NCBI GenBank assembly: GCA_964419335.1
Contig: CAYQOX010000014.1
Location: 1 to 64,000, forward strand
Length of the DNA stretch: 64,000 nt
Reading direction: 5' to 3'
Origin: CAYQOX01 sp964419335
Lineage (GTDB): Bacteria > Hinthialibacterota > Hinthialibacteria > Hinthialibacterales > Hinthialibacteraceae
Below are positions 44,531 to 53,685 of the stretch, piece by piece. Position numbers and translations under genes: made by a program. Positions within the stretch are counted from its first letter, which is position 1. Every line of letters begins with the position of its first letter. A model generated the notes under the pieces. The model was given only the letters and a program-made list of their open reading frames with translations, made no database searches and was not told where the DNA came from.

Positions 44531-44986
44531 ATGACAACTAATAATAATAAATCCCATCCTATTCCAACTCCGCTGGAGGAAATCCCGAAGAAGATTTACT
44601 ACTCCATTAGTGAGGCGAGTGAATTCACAGGGGTTGAACCTCATGTCCTTCGCTATTGGGAAACCAAGTTTTCGAAATTGAATCCAAAGCGTGTGGGAGG
44701 AAACCAACGGAAATATACCCGTAATGATCTGGAATTGCTTTATGAAATCGTTCATTTACTTCATTTTGAAGGTTATACCCTCGACGGCGCCGAACGCAAG
44801 CTGAAGATGGGGTTAAACGCCCTCAAAGCCGAACGCAAAGCCAAAGAAGCTACGCTCAAAGCCGTCAAGGAAAATGCTGATCCCAATAGCCTTTTTGTCA
44901 ACCCGGAAAACAAAACGAACTCCAAACTCCAAGAAATTAAAACCGAGTTGAAAGATGTTTTAAACCTACTGGATACCAGCGGCTAA
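44531..44986 (+). CDS. MerR-family transcriptional regulator
   Basis: A 151-residue regulator. The winged-helix DNA-binding domain (about 22-90) has YYSISEASEFTGVEPHVLRY and WETKFSKLNPKRVGGNQRKY, typical of the MerR_1 subgroup with the RYWE sequence. A helical tail (about 95-150) would dimerise; it has no Cys cluster for metals and no long effector domain. The target is unknown; its own upstream region and the divergent TldD-like gene are natural candidates. The 3' end overlaps the convergent lptB gene by 4 nt. Confidence 0.88.
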   Translation: MTTNNNKSHPIPTPLEEIPKKIYYSISEASEFTGVEPHVLRYWETKFSKLNPKRVGGNQRKYTRNDLELLYEIVHLLHFEGYTLDGAERKLKMGLNALKAERKAKEATLKAVKENADPNSLFVNPENKTNSKLQEIKTELKDVLNLLDTSG

Positions 44987-45732
44987 TCTGTTTTCGATAT
45001 TTGCTCACCCCGGAAATAGAATTTTTCACCAAGATAAGTTTCACGCACCACCGGATCGTCGATCAGTTCAGATGCACTTCCTTGAGTAAGTATAACTCCT
45101 TGATGCATGATATAGGCGCGATCCGTCACTTCCAGGGTTTCCCGCACGCTGTGATCCGTAATTAAGACTCCGATCTTGCGCTTTTTGAGGTTGATAATAA
45201 TTTCCTGCAGTTCGGCCACCGCGATCGGATCAACTCCGGAAAAGGGCTCATCCAAGAGCAAGATGCGGGGATTAGCCGCCAGCGCCCGGCATATTTCCAA
45301 TCGGCGTTTCTCCCCTCCTGACAAGGTGACCGCCTGTTGGTGAATCAAATGAGTGAGTTCCGCTTCTTCCAGCAACTGATGGCAGCGCTCATAGCGTTGC
45401 TCTTTCTTATACGGCATATTCTCCAGCACCACTAGAATATTTTGTTCCACTGTCAAACGGCGAAAAATGGAGGGTTCTTGCGAGAGATAGCCAATGCCAA
45501 GCCGCGCCCGCTGCGATAGGGGTTTTTCGGTGATTGCATGATCATTAAGGAGAATATGCCCCGCGTCGGGTTTAACAATCCCCATAACCATGCCAAAAGT
45601 CGTGGTTTTCCCCGCGCCATTGGGTCCCAGGAGTCCTACGATTTCATGCTGAGATACCTTGAGCGAAACGTCATTGACAACGGTCTTGGAGCCGTAATTT
45701 TTTACTAAATGTTCACCATTAAGGGTTCCCAT
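44983..45732 (-). CDS. lptB: LPS export ABC transporter ATPase LptB
   Basis: A 249-residue ABC ATPase with Walker A LLGPNGAGKTTTF, Q-loop YLSQEPSIFRRLTVEQN, signature LSGGEKRRLEICRAL and Walker B ILLLDEPFSGVDP, then the H-loop ITDHSVRET. The Q-loop text and length are specific for LptB, which powers extraction of lipopolysaccharide from the inner membrane with LptFG. LptA, LptC and LptFG are not in the window. It is the last gene of a three-gene minus-strand unit with a methyltransferase and a nucleotide-sugar dehydrogenase (gaps of 13 and 7 nt). Confidence 0.95.
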   Translation of the reverse strand: MGTLNGEHLVKNYGSKTVVNDVSLKVSQHEIVGLLGPNGAGKTTTFGMVMGIVKPDAGHILLNDHAITEKPLSQRARLGIGYLSQEPSIFRRLTVEQNILVVLENMPYKKEQRYERCHQLLEEAELTHLIHQQAVTLSGGEKRRLEICRALAANPRILLLDEPFSGVDPIAVAELQEIIINLKKRKIGVLITDHSVRETLEVTDRAYIMHQGVILTQGSASELIDDPVVRETYLGEKFYFRGEQISKTD

Positions 45733-45745
45733 TCTTGTATCCCCT

Positions 45746-46573
45746 TTATGCTTTCAATGGCCGTTTATACGCCACCACCCCCATGTAGGGGGCAAAATTG
45801 GGTGTAAGCGCTACGATCAATTTATTCTTTAAGCTCATAGCATGTCCCACTTGATTTATCTCACAGCCGTTTTGTTTAAGAAAGCGGGCGACATCCATCG
45901 GATTGGCGAGATAGACGCTATCGGCATCGCCCCCAATATGGCGTTCACTCAAATCCGGTTTGCGATACAAGAAGCGGGGATTTCTGGAACATTTTTTCTT
46001 TAACGAAATGGAAAGATTGCTTTTGAACCATTGCCAGGCCTGGGCTCGTGATTCAGCAAACACCGGCCGCCCTTCTCCTCCAAAAAACATACGTATCCAA
46101 TCAAACGCAGGCAAGTAGGGCGAAAGTAAATTGGGCGAATGTAAAATTACATGCCCATACGTCTTCAATACCCGTTTCATTTCTAGTAAACATGCGGGGA
46201 TATCGGGAATATGCTCAATAAATTCGAATCCCACGACCGCGTCGAAAGTCTCCTCCGCGAAGGGAAGCTGTAACGCATCGCAGGCAAGCAGCGAGGTCGC
46301 AGGATGCACCCGCTTCTCTTCGAGGAGGAAGAGAGTGGATAAATCAGCGCCGACAACCTCATAACCGGCCTCTGATAAGAGGCGCGTGGATAACCCCGTT
46401 CCACAGCCCAAATCTAGAACCGTCGATGGGGGTCGAACATAGCGCTGAATCAATAGAAGAAACGGACGAAGAAATTCGGTATCGTGAGTTAGAAGGTCGT
46501 CACGATACGATTGACTGGTTTGGTAATAGCGTTTAAGTTCCTCATTCGTTTTTTGATCCGGTTGATAACTCAT
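45746..46573 (-). CDS. SAM-dependent methyltransferase (class I)
   Basis: A 275-residue methyltransferase. The SAM-binding motif I is VLDLGCGTGLSTRLL, motif II-like is LLACDALQLPFAEETFDAVV, and motif III follows in VLKTYGHVILHSPN. This is the Methyltransf_11/25 type used on small molecules, lipids or sugars. A hydrophobic stretch is absent, so it is soluble. It sits between the nucleotide-sugar dehydrogenase and lptB with only 7 and 13 nt spacing, so it probably modifies an envelope sugar or lipid. The acceptor cannot be stated. Confidence 0.85.
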   Translation of the reverse strand: MSYQPDQKTNEELKRYYQTSQSYRDDLLTHDTEFLRPFLLLIQRYVRPPSTVLDLGCGTGLSTRLLSEAGYEVVGADLSTLFLLEEKRVHPATSLLACDALQLPFAEETFDAVVGFEFIEHIPDIPACLLEMKRVLKTYGHVILHSPNLLSPYLPAFDWIRMFFGGEGRPVFAESRAQAWQWFKSNLSISLKKKCSRNPRFLYRKPDLSERHIGGDADSVYLANPMDVARFLKQNGCEINQVGHAMSLKNKLIVALTPNFAPYMGVVAYKRPLKA

Positions 46574-46580
46574 TCGTCCG

Positions 46581-47918
46581 TCAAGCCTTCACAATTTTAT
46601 CGCGATTGTGGGTCACATCCTTGGTTGCGTTACGGGTATCGACCACCACTTTGGCATGATCAGTCACCCATTGGTAATCAATACAGGAATGATCGGTTAG
46701 GATCAAGACTGCATCATGACGCTGAAGTTCTTCTTGACTCAAGGAGATCGAAGAAAGACCGGTGGTACCACGACGGGTTTGGGGATAAACCGGGATATAG
46801 GGATCATGATAATGGACCTCGATTTCCCAGTCACGAAGTTTTTCCACCACTTTCAAAGCGGGAGACTCACGCACATCGTCCACATCTTTTTTATAGGCCA
46901 CACCGAGGACAAGGAGCTTTGCGCCTTTAACGGCGATGCCCTGGTGAGATAGCGTTTCAACCACTTTGACCACTACATAATTGGGCATACTGGTATTGAC
47001 TTCACCCGCTAACTCAATAAACCGAGTGGAAAAATCATACTCCCGGGCTTTCCAGGTTAAATAAAACGGATCGATGGGAATACAGTGCCCTCCAAGACCG
47101 GGACCGGGATAAAACGGATGATAACCAAAGGGTTTGGTCGAAGCGGTATTGATGACTTCCCACACATCGATCGCCATACGGTCACACAGCATTTTTAATT
47201 CGTTAACCAAGGCGATATTCACTGCGCGATAGATATTTTCTAAAAGTTTCGTCAATTCTGCCACTTGGGTCGAGGAAACACAGACCACTTGGTCAAACAG
47301 ACATTCATAGATCGCCTTGCCCACCTCGAGGCATGAGGGTGTGGTGCCGCCAAAGACTTTGGGGATCGTCCGGGTGGTGTGGTCTTTACGTCCTGGATCT
47401 TCGCGTTCTGGAGAATAGGCGAGAAAGAAATCTTCTCCTACTTTTAAACCGTCGCTTTCCAAGCGGGGACGAATACGCTCTTCGGTAGTTCCCGGGTAGG
47501 TCGTACTTTCTAAAATGATGAGCTGCCCCGGACGCAAGGTTTTGGCGATGGCTTCCGCAGTGGCATCGACGGCGGATAAATCCGGTTCGCGATAGATATC
47601 CAAGGGAGTGGGGACGCATATAATAATGACATCCACTTCCCCTAGGCGTGAGTAGTCGCATGTGGCTTCAAATAAACCGCTGCTTTGCATATCTTGAATC
47701 AGGGAAGAGTCGATATGATGGATATAAGATTGGCCTTGCTGCAATTGTTCGACTTTATTTGCATCGATGTCAAAGCCGATGGTCCTAAACTTTGAACGTG
47801 TGGTTTCCAATACAATGGGAAGCCCCACATATCCTAATCCAATAATACCAGCGGTTGCCTTTCGATTTTGAATGCGTTGAATTAAAGAATTCTTTACTGT
47901 CATGCCATTTCCATTCAT
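46581..47918 (-). CDS. UDP-N-acetylhexosamine 6-dehydrogenase (WbpA/WecC-like)
   Basis: A 445-residue nucleotide-sugar dehydrogenase. The NAD-binding domain begins at GIIGLGYVGLPI. The central linker has ELTKLLENIYRAVNIALVNE, and the catalytic Cys lies in GPGLGGHCIPIDPFYL. The GHCIPIDPFYLTWKA form is that of the WbpA/WbpO group, which oxidises UDP-GlcNAc (or UDP-GalNAc) to the uronic acid, rather than UDP-glucose dehydrogenase. The product is a precursor for O-antigen or capsule sugars. It heads the unit that continues into the methyltransferase and lptB. Its ribosome-binding site is poor; an in-frame ATG five codons on is an alternative start. Confidence 0.9.
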   Translation of the reverse strand: MNGNGMTVKNSLIQRIQNRKATAGIIGLGYVGLPIVLETTRSKFRTIGFDIDANKVEQLQQGQSYIHHIDSSLIQDMQSSGLFEATCDYSRLGEVDVIIICVPTPLDIYREPDLSAVDATAEAIAKTLRPGQLIILESTTYPGTTEERIRPRLESDGLKVGEDFFLAYSPEREDPGRKDHTTRTIPKVFGGTTPSCLEVGKAIYECLFDQVVCVSSTQVAELTKLLENIYRAVNIALVNELKMLCDRMAIDVWEVINTASTKPFGYHPFYPGPGLGGHCIPIDPFYLTWKAREYDFSTRFIELAGEVNTSMPNYVVVKVVETLSHQGIAVKGAKLLVLGVAYKKDVDDVRESPALKVVEKLRDWEIEVHYHDPYIPVYPQTRRGTTGLSSISLSQEELQRHDAVLILTDHSCIDYQWVTDHAKVVVDTRNATKDVTHNRDKIVKA

Positions 47919-48177
47919 TGACGGTTTCGATCTTTCCTGTCTAAATTAACGTGGTACGTTAGAGAGATGAATTCGCTTCACTCTGAAGCAAGAATGAGTT
48001 TATCTTGCTTTTGTAAAGAATCTTCGTCAAGCTGTGTAATATCACCTATGTAGTATGAGCGAGTTGATTTCTTCCAACCGTTGGGAAAATGGAAAAAAAT
48101 TCTTCTTACGATTGAAGTTGTAGATAGTATAATAAGAGAAACAAATTATAGAATCCGCATAGAAACCTTTTACTCCA

Positions 48178-48654
48178 ATGAATAAAAAAAATTCTTCTGA
48201 AGAGGGAAAACATATTGTTGCGCGGAATCGAAAAGCCCGGCACCAATACCACATTCATGAAACCACCGAAGCGGGTATTGCCTTGCAAGGAACCGAAGTC
48301 AAATCCCTGCGGGAAGGCAAAGTCAATCTAAAAGATAGTTTTGCCAGCATCGAAAAAGGTGAAGTGTATCTTCATGAATGTCATATCAGCCCTTATCAAT
48401 CGGGGAGTTATGCCAATCATAATCCCACGCGTTCGCGCAAATTGCTTTTGCATAAACGGGAGATTGTTCGCCTCTTTGGAAAAGTGCAAGCGAAGGGGTT
48501 CACCCTGGTGCCGCTGAGTATTTATTTCACTCGGGGGAAAGCCAAGGTCAATCTCGCCCTTGCGAGTGGGAAGAAGCAGTACGATAAGCGCGAGGATATT
48601 AAGAGGCGGGATCTGGAACGCGAGATGAAACGCGAACGATCTTTTAAATGGTGA
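48178..48654 (+). CDS. smpB: tmRNA-binding protein SmpB
   Basis: A 158-residue SmpB. The hallmark EAGIALQGTEVKSLREGKVN and the C-terminal Lys/Arg-rich tail (DKREDIKRRDLEREMKRERS) are present. SmpB binds tmRNA and directs it to stalled ribosomes for trans-translation. The tmRNA gene was not found in the window. The ribosome-binding site is not clear. TATAAT at 48128-48133 may be the -10 box. The gene overlaps the next one by 7 nt. Confidence 0.97.
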   Translation: MNKKNSSEEGKHIVARNRKARHQYHIHETTEAGIALQGTEVKSLREGKVNLKDSFASIEKGEVYLHECHISPYQSGSYANHNPTRSRKLLLHKREIVRLFGKVQAKGFTLVPLSIYFTRGKAKVNLALASGKKQYDKREDIKRRDLEREMKRERSFKW

Positions 48655-49304
48655 AAAAAGCGATCCAACCTTATCTTCCAATCCCTTTGTCCTGGCTGGC
48701 ATGGGGGTATTTGCAAATCGTAGCCCGCACTTCACGGGTTGAAATTCAAGGGACGAATTATCTTCCATTGATCAAAAACAAGAAACAGCCCATCATCATT
48801 GCTGTTTGGCATAATCGATTAATGCTTCCTCTTTTTTATTTTCGCCATTTACCGGTCACCACCTTGGTTAGCAAAAGTCAGGACGGCGAGCTCATAAGCC
48901 AAACGATGAATCGTTTTGGTTTAAACACCGTGCGGGGTTCCGCCTCCCGTAATGGCGCCGAGGGGCTCTTAGGTCTTTTGCGTCAAACCCGCCGCGGAGT
49001 GAGCGTCGCCATCACCCCGGATGGTCCCCGGGGTCCCCGAGAAACCATCCAGCCAGGCATTGTGCACTTGGCGAAAATGTCAGGCTTGCCGATTGTACCC
49101 CTTACCCTGCACTGTTCCCGTCACTACCGGGTGCACAGTTGGGATCGCACCATAATTCCCTTCCCCTTTTCACGAATCATGATTATTTTTGGAAGTAAAA
49201 TTATGGTGAATAAAGAAGACAACGTAGAAGAAAAGATTCTCGAGCTTCAAACAGAGCTCGATCGCACCACCCAAATCGTCGATGAACGAATGGAATCCGG
49301 CTAG
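48648..49304 (+). CDS. DUF374 lysophospholipid acyltransferase-like protein
   Basis: A 218-residue protein of the DUF374 family. Recognisable are IIIAVWHNRLMLPLFYF (the His near the start of an acyltransferase-type fold), LVSKSQDGELISQTMNRFG and ITPDGPRGPRETIQPG. The first residues are hydrophobic. DUF374 members are often encoded with LPS-core or lipid A genes and may acylate lipid A-like molecules. It overlaps smpB by 7 nt and converges with the flavodoxin-like gene, with stop codons sharing CTAG at 49301-49304. Confidence 0.85.
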   Translation: MVKKAIQPYLPIPLSWLAWGYLQIVARTSRVEIQGTNYLPLIKNKKQPIIIAVWHNRLMLPLFYFRHLPVTTLVSKSQDGELISQTMNRFGLNTVRGSASRNGAEGLLGLLRQTRRGVSVAITPDGPRGPRETIQPGIVHLAKMSGLPIVPLTLHCSRHYRVHSWDRTIIPFPFSRIMIIFGSKIMVNKEDNVEEKILELQTELDRTTQIVDERMESG

Positions 49305-49903
49305 GGCTTCGCAAAGGTTGCTCCTGCTCTATGCACTTTGATCAAATATTTTCGTCTTGCTTCGTCGTTGGCTTCTAAGCCGCCAGGTGTGAGTTTGTCG
49401 ATTTTTCCGCAGCCATAGAGTTTGCACATATTGCTCAACACCTTTATCGGGTGTCGAGTGGTTCCCAGGATTCGATTAAATGGAGAAGGAGTTGCCGAAG
49501 ACACTAGAATCATGCCCCGCTTCACTTTCCGAGTTGGATTTCGGGGCTCAGGCGCTTCTTTTTCCCACACAACCGAAGGAATACAACGCTCGACAAAGCG
49601 CTGCATACGTGCGGTAATACCGGCCGCATACACCGGAGAAGCAAGCAGTAAACGGTCACAATGAAGCATTTCCTGCAGGATGGTTTTGGTTTCATCTTTT
49701 TTGATACACGTTCCTAGTTCTTGCCCATCGTTGACGCAGCAGGCGCGGCATCCCTCGCAAAAGTCGATCTCATATTGCATCAAGTCAAAAACTTGAATTT
49801 CAGCATCCAAACATTTGCTCTTAAACCCTTCGATAAACACTTCACTTAACGTACTAATAATCCCATTGTTGTGGTAGGTTCCTTTGATGACGACCAGTTT
49901 CAT
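49301..49903 (-). CDS. Flavodoxin-fold NAD(P)H-dependent oxidoreductase
   Basis: A 200-residue protein of the NADPH-dependent FMN reductase/flavodoxin-like family. KLVVIKGTYHNNGIISTLSE forms the N-terminal FMN phosphate loop, and LLLASPVYAAGITARMQRFVER is the conserved second FMN contact. A Cys-rich insert (FCEGCRACC...CIKKDE, about 48-68) is common in the iron-sulfur flavoprotein and related groups. It may reduce quinones, metals or other electron acceptors; the substrate is unknown. It lies 8 nt downstream of the GT4 gene, so both may be transcribed together. Confidence 0.85.
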   Translation of the reverse strand: MKLVVIKGTYHNNGIISTLSEVFIEGFKSKCLDAEIQVFDLMQYEIDFCEGCRACCVNDGQELGTCIKKDETKTILQEMLHCDRLLLASPVYAAGITARMQRFVERCIPSVVWEKEAPEPRNPTRKVKRGMILVSSATPSPFNRILGTTRHPIKVLSNMCKLYGCGKIDKLTPGGLEANDEARRKYLIKVHRAGATFAKP

Positions 49904-49911
49904 GATTGCCT

Positions 49912-51048
49912 CTATCGTGATGATGGTAAGGTCAACACCGAATCATAAACCTCTTCGAGTTGATCGATGTTTTTTTCAAAATGAAATTGACATTTTATGC
50001 GTTGTTGCGCTTGCTGTGAAAAGTACGAGCGCAAAGTCTCATCCGAGATGATTCTAAGGATCGCATTCCTCAAGGCTTCCTCACTATGCGGAGGGACCAC
50101 AAAGCCGGTCTCTTCATGGACGTTTACAAAAGAGACCCCGGTAGGTAATTGGGTAGAAATCACCGGACAGCCCGCTTCCATCGCTTCGAGTAGGACATAC
50201 CCAAAGGCTTCGTTGCGATTTATCGAGGGCAAAACAAACACATTCGCGAGACAGTATAAAGCCTGTTTTTCTTCCTCGGATACATAACCAAGAAAATGGA
50301 TTTTATTCTCCAACTGGTTTTCTTTTACAAGCCGATGTAAAGAATGGCGTTCAGGTCCTTCGCCCGCAAGGTAGAGATGGGCGGGCACCTCCTTCATGGC
50401 GTGCAGCAAGTAAGGAAGGCCTTTATATTTAACCAAGCGCCCCACAAACAATACCATGGGATGCTGGATCGCATACCGGCGCCTTACGGTTTCTTGGGGG
50501 ATCACAGAATCCGTTTTCGGCGGCAAAGCCAACGGTAAGGGCTGACAGCGGTCTTGGTGGCGCCGCAGAGCGCGGGACGAATGCTGCAAAGGCTCGGATG
50601 TTGTAAGAATGCAATTGCAGCGGGATAAGAACAATTGTTCCCACGGTGCGTAGAACGGTTTCAAAAAGCGTTGGCGGATGATGTCACTGTGCCAAGTACA
50701 AACAATCGGGGCTCGATCATACATTGCGTTGGCCGCAAACCAGCCCAAAGGAAAAGGCACATGCACATGAAATAAATCGACCTCTAATTCACGTAAACGT
50801 TTAAAATAACGGGTTACCAAAGGTTGAGAGAGAAACGTGCCCCATCGTGGAACCCTTATCACCCGCACACCATTTTGCCATTCCCGGGTTTCGTAATTGC
50901 CATGATTACACGTTAAGACAGTCACTTGCCAACCACGCTGAACCAAAGCCTCACTCACATCACCCACATGGCGTTCGACCCCACCCACCCAAGGCGGATA
51001 GGCCTTATGGCTCATTACAATATGTGATTGAATCGTTCGTGTTTTCAT
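49912..51048 (-). CDS. GT4-family glycosyltransferase
   Basis: A 378-residue retaining glycosyltransferase. The start at 51048 is chosen from GGGATGGA directly upstream and because the GT4 domain starts here with HIVMSHKAYPPWVGGVERHV; an upstream ATG at 51126 would add 26 residues of no family similarity. The donor domain has MVLFVGRLVKYKGLPYLLHA and EAFGYVLLEAMEAGCPV with the E-x7-E pattern. It would transfer a sugar from a nucleotide-sugar donor to an envelope or capsule glycan. It is divergent from the MoxR-type gene and precedes the flavodoxin-like gene. Confidence 0.9.
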   Translation of the reverse strand: MKTRTIQSHIVMSHKAYPPWVGGVERHVGDVSEALVQRGWQVTVLTCNHGNYETREWQNGVRVIRVPRWGTFLSQPLVTRYFKRLRELEVDLFHVHVPFPLGWFAANAMYDRAPIVCTWHSDIIRQRFLKPFYAPWEQLFLSRCNCILTTSEPLQHSSRALRRHQDRCQPLPLALPPKTDSVIPQETVRRRYAIQHPMVLFVGRLVKYKGLPYLLHAMKEVPAHLYLAGEGPERHSLHRLVKENQLENKIHFLGYVSEEEKQALYCLANVFVLPSINRNEAFGYVLLEAMEAGCPVISTQLPTGVSFVNVHEETGFVVPPHSEEALRNAILRIISDETLRSYFSQQAQQRIKCQFHFEKNIDQLEEVYDSVLTLPSSR

Positions 51049-51165
51049 TCCATCCCACTCAATAAAAAAAATCCTGTTATCACACAGTAAAAAAATATCC
51101 TTGCCAACATGGCTAAAGTGCATCATACTTCATAGAAGACTATTCTTGGAGGTCAACAAAGACGT

Positions 51166-52575
51166 ATGTCTAAACCACGTACTTTGGGTGAACTGAAAGA
51201 ATCCGGATACCAGTCGGTTCCAGTGAAATACGAATTACGGAAGAATCTCATCCATAAATTACAAAACAATAAACCCCTTTTCCCTGGGATTGTGGGTTAT
51301 GAGAATACCGTAATTCCACAGATCATCCATGCGATTTTATCCAAGCATGATATGATCTTCTTGGGCCTGCGGGGACAAGCCAAAACCCGGCTCATTCGCT
51401 CGCTTCATTCCCTTTTGGATGAGGAAATCCCCATCGTTGCGGGCAGTGAAATCAACGAGGATCCCTTTCACCCTATTTCCAAATACGCCCGCGATGAAAT
51501 CCGAAAACATGGCGATCACACCGTCATAGACTGGCTTCCTCGTGAGCGGCGATTTATTGAAAAACTGGCGACCCCGGATGTGACGATTGCCGATTTGATT
51601 GGGGATATCGATCCGATCAAAGCCGCGAAACGGCATCTAGATCTTGCCGATGAAGAAGCAATTCATTTTGGCCTCGTTCCCCGTACCCACCGGGGAATCT
51701 TTGCGATCAATGAATTGCCCGACCTTTCTCCCAAGATTCAAGTTGGGCTATTCAATATTATGCAGGAGCGCGATATTCAAATTCGTGGCTATTCCATCCG
51801 GCTCCCGTTGGATATTGCCATGGTGTTCAGCGCCAATCCCCAGGACTATACCAACCGGGGGCGAATCGTCACTCCCCTTAAAGACCGTATTGGTTCGGAA
51901 ATTCGTACCCATTACCCCGAAACTCGAGAACTGGGGATGGAAATCACCGAACAAGAAGCGGATATCTATCACCGTGATGGCATGGAAGTGATTATTCCCC
52001 ATTTCATCAAGCAAATCGTGGAAGAAATCGCACGGGCAGCGCGAAGTAGTAAGGATATCGAGCAAAGTTCTGGGGTTAGCGCCCGCTTTTCCATTACATG
52101 TATGGAAAGCTTGATCAGTAGTGCCGAGCGCCGGGCTTTGATGAATAATGAAAAAGTCATTTGCCCGCGTGCCAGCGATTTCATGTACACGTTTCCCGCC
52201 ATGACCGGGAAAATGGAGTTGAGCTATTCGGGTGAAGAGCGTGGAGCCGATATGGTGGCTAAACGCTTGGTCCGCCAAGCGATGCGGATTGTGTTTAATG
52301 AATATTTCGGCCATGACGATTGTCAAAGCACAATCGACTGGTTTCATCTTGGCAACCAAACCTTCGCCATCACTGATACCCTTTCCGCGCGTGAATTAAT
52401 CGCTCAGTCCGAAAAAGTCCGTGGTTTAGTGGGGCGTGTCAAGGCTTATTTGAAACAGGAAGAGATTGACCGGCCTGAAGTGTTGGCTTCGGGAATCGAA
52501 TTCATGCTGGAAGGGTTATACGCCCACAAGATGCTAAGTAAAACCGAAATGGAAGACCATGTTCGGTACAGTTGA
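51166..52575 (+). CDS. MoxR/ChlI-like AAA+ ATPase
   Basis: A 469-residue AAA+ ATPase of the magnesium-chelatase/MoxR clade. The Walker A is GLRGQAKT (residues 67-74), with Ala where the usual motif has Gly. The Walker B region reads GIFAINELPDLSPKIQ, with Asn-Glu in place of Asp-Glu; sensor 1 is FSANPQDYTNRG. These changes recur in the subfamily, as far as I remember, so they need not mean loss of activity. It is followed 8 nt later by a VWA-domain protein, the usual MoxR partner. Such pairs act as chaperones or metal insertases for specific client proteins; the client is unknown here. Confidence 0.88.
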   Translation: MSKPRTLGELKESGYQSVPVKYELRKNLIHKLQNNKPLFPGIVGYENTVIPQIIHAILSKHDMIFLGLRGQAKTRLIRSLHSLLDEEIPIVAGSEINEDPFHPISKYARDEIRKHGDHTVIDWLPRERRFIEKLATPDVTIADLIGDIDPIKAAKRHLDLADEEAIHFGLVPRTHRGIFAINELPDLSPKIQVGLFNIMQERDIQIRGYSIRLPLDIAMVFSANPQDYTNRGRIVTPLKDRIGSEIRTHYPETRELGMEITEQEADIYHRDGMEVIIPHFIKQIVEEIARAARSSKDIEQSSGVSARFSITCMESLISSAERRALMNNEKVICPRASDFMYTFPAMTGKMELSYSGEERGADMVAKRLVRQAMRIVFNEYFGHDDCQSTIDWFHLGNQTFAITDTLSARELIAQSEKVRGLVGRVKAYLKQEEIDRPEVLASGIEFMLEGLYAHKMLSKTEMEDHVRYS

Positions 52576-52583
52576 GGTGTTTG

Positions 52584-53684
52584 ATGCGACGCTTTGAATA
52601 TACGAGATACCGGGGCGATAGCGAAGATAATGATCTGTTCGAAACCGCTCAAGAGTACATGAACCGTCTCATGGATTATTTGTTTTACAGCGACGGGGAT
52701 GTATCGCAAGCGATCGAGATGATGAAAGAGGCGGGTGAATTAGGAGACGATCCGGAAGAAGCCGACCGGCGGGCGCAAGAGCTGCTCAATACCTTGGAAG
52801 AAGCGGGGTTTGTCGACAACCAAGGGAAATTCAAAAAACTCAGTGACAAGGCCTTGCGCTACGTGAGTGAAAAAACGCTGGAGCAATTGCTCGATACGAT
52901 CCAAAAAAGCCGAACCGGCCATCACGAAACGACCCACAAAGGTTCGGGAGATGTTTTCAGTTATGAAACCCGTCCCTGGGAATATGGTGATCACCTCCAT
53001 CTCGATATTTCCCGCACTTATCAAAACGCGTTTGTGCGCCAAGGGGTGCAGCTGCCGGTGGAATTACAGCAGGATGATTTGGAGATTATCGAGAGCGAAC
53101 ACCAGGCTCAATGCGCAACGGTGCTCCTGCTGGATATCAGTCACAGTATGATCCTCTACGGTGAAGACCGATTCACCCCGGCCAAGAAAGTGGCGATGGC
53201 TTTATCGCATTTAATTCGTACCCAGTATCCGCAGGACTCGCTAAACCTGGTGCTCTTTTTTGACGAAGCCAAGGAAATTCGTGTTGAGCAATTAATGAAT
53301 ACCCAGGTTGGCCCCTATTATACCAATACGAAAGCGGGACTCGCTCTCGCCCAGCGGATTCTCGCACGTCATCAGAGCGAGAACAAACAAATCATCATGA
53401 TTACCGATGGGAAACCTTCGGCGATATGGCATCAGGGAGAAATCGTGCGGCATTCCTGGTTCGATCCATGGATTTTGCATGAGACCCTGCGGGAGGCGGA
53501 AAAATGTCGCAATAAAGGGATAAAGATCAATACCTTTATGCTTGCTCGGGAAACCATCTTGCTTGAGTTCGTGCATAAGATGACCCAGATTACCCAAGGG
53601 AAAGCCTACTTCACTTCCCCACAGACCTTAGGCCATTACTTGCTTGTGGATTTCATGAATCAAAAACGCAAGGGGCTTTTTTAG
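52584..53684 (+). CDS. VWA-domain protein, partner of the MoxR-like ATPase
   Basis: A 366-residue protein. The start at 52584 has GAGGTG 4 nt upstream; a TTG at 52572 would overlap the previous gene's stop region. The N-terminal half is helical and acidic (about 1-120), the C-terminal half is a von Willebrand A domain with a complete MIDAS start DISHS (Asp184, Ser186, Ser188), and IIMITDGKPSAI as the second metal-contact strand. No signal peptide or membrane segment is present, so it acts in the cytoplasm. The 8-nt gap to the ATPase gene indicates an operon. Its last codon lies one base from the stop of the convergent tilS gene. Confidence 0.88.
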   Translation: MRRFEYTRYRGDSEDNDLFETAQEYMNRLMDYLFYSDGDVSQAIEMMKEAGELGDDPEEADRRAQELLNTLEEAGFVDNQGKFKKLSDKALRYVSEKTLEQLLDTIQKSRTGHHETTHKGSGDVFSYETRPWEYGDHLHLDISRTYQNAFVRQGVQLPVELQQDDLEIIESEHQAQCATVLLLDISHSMILYGEDRFTPAKKVAMALSHLIRTQYPQDSLNLVLFFDEAKEIRVEQLMNTQVGPYYTNTKAGLALAQRILARHQSENKQIIMITDGKPSAIWHQGEIVRHSWFDPWILHETLREAEKCRNKGIKINTFMLARETILLEFVHKMTQITQGKAYFTSPQTLGHYLLVDFMNQKRKGLF

Positions 53685-53685
53685 G

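Noticed and set aside
48000..48660. A tmRNA gene expected near smpB
   Set aside because: No alanine-tRNA-like ends or tag frame were seen around smpB; tmRNA is often located elsewhere.
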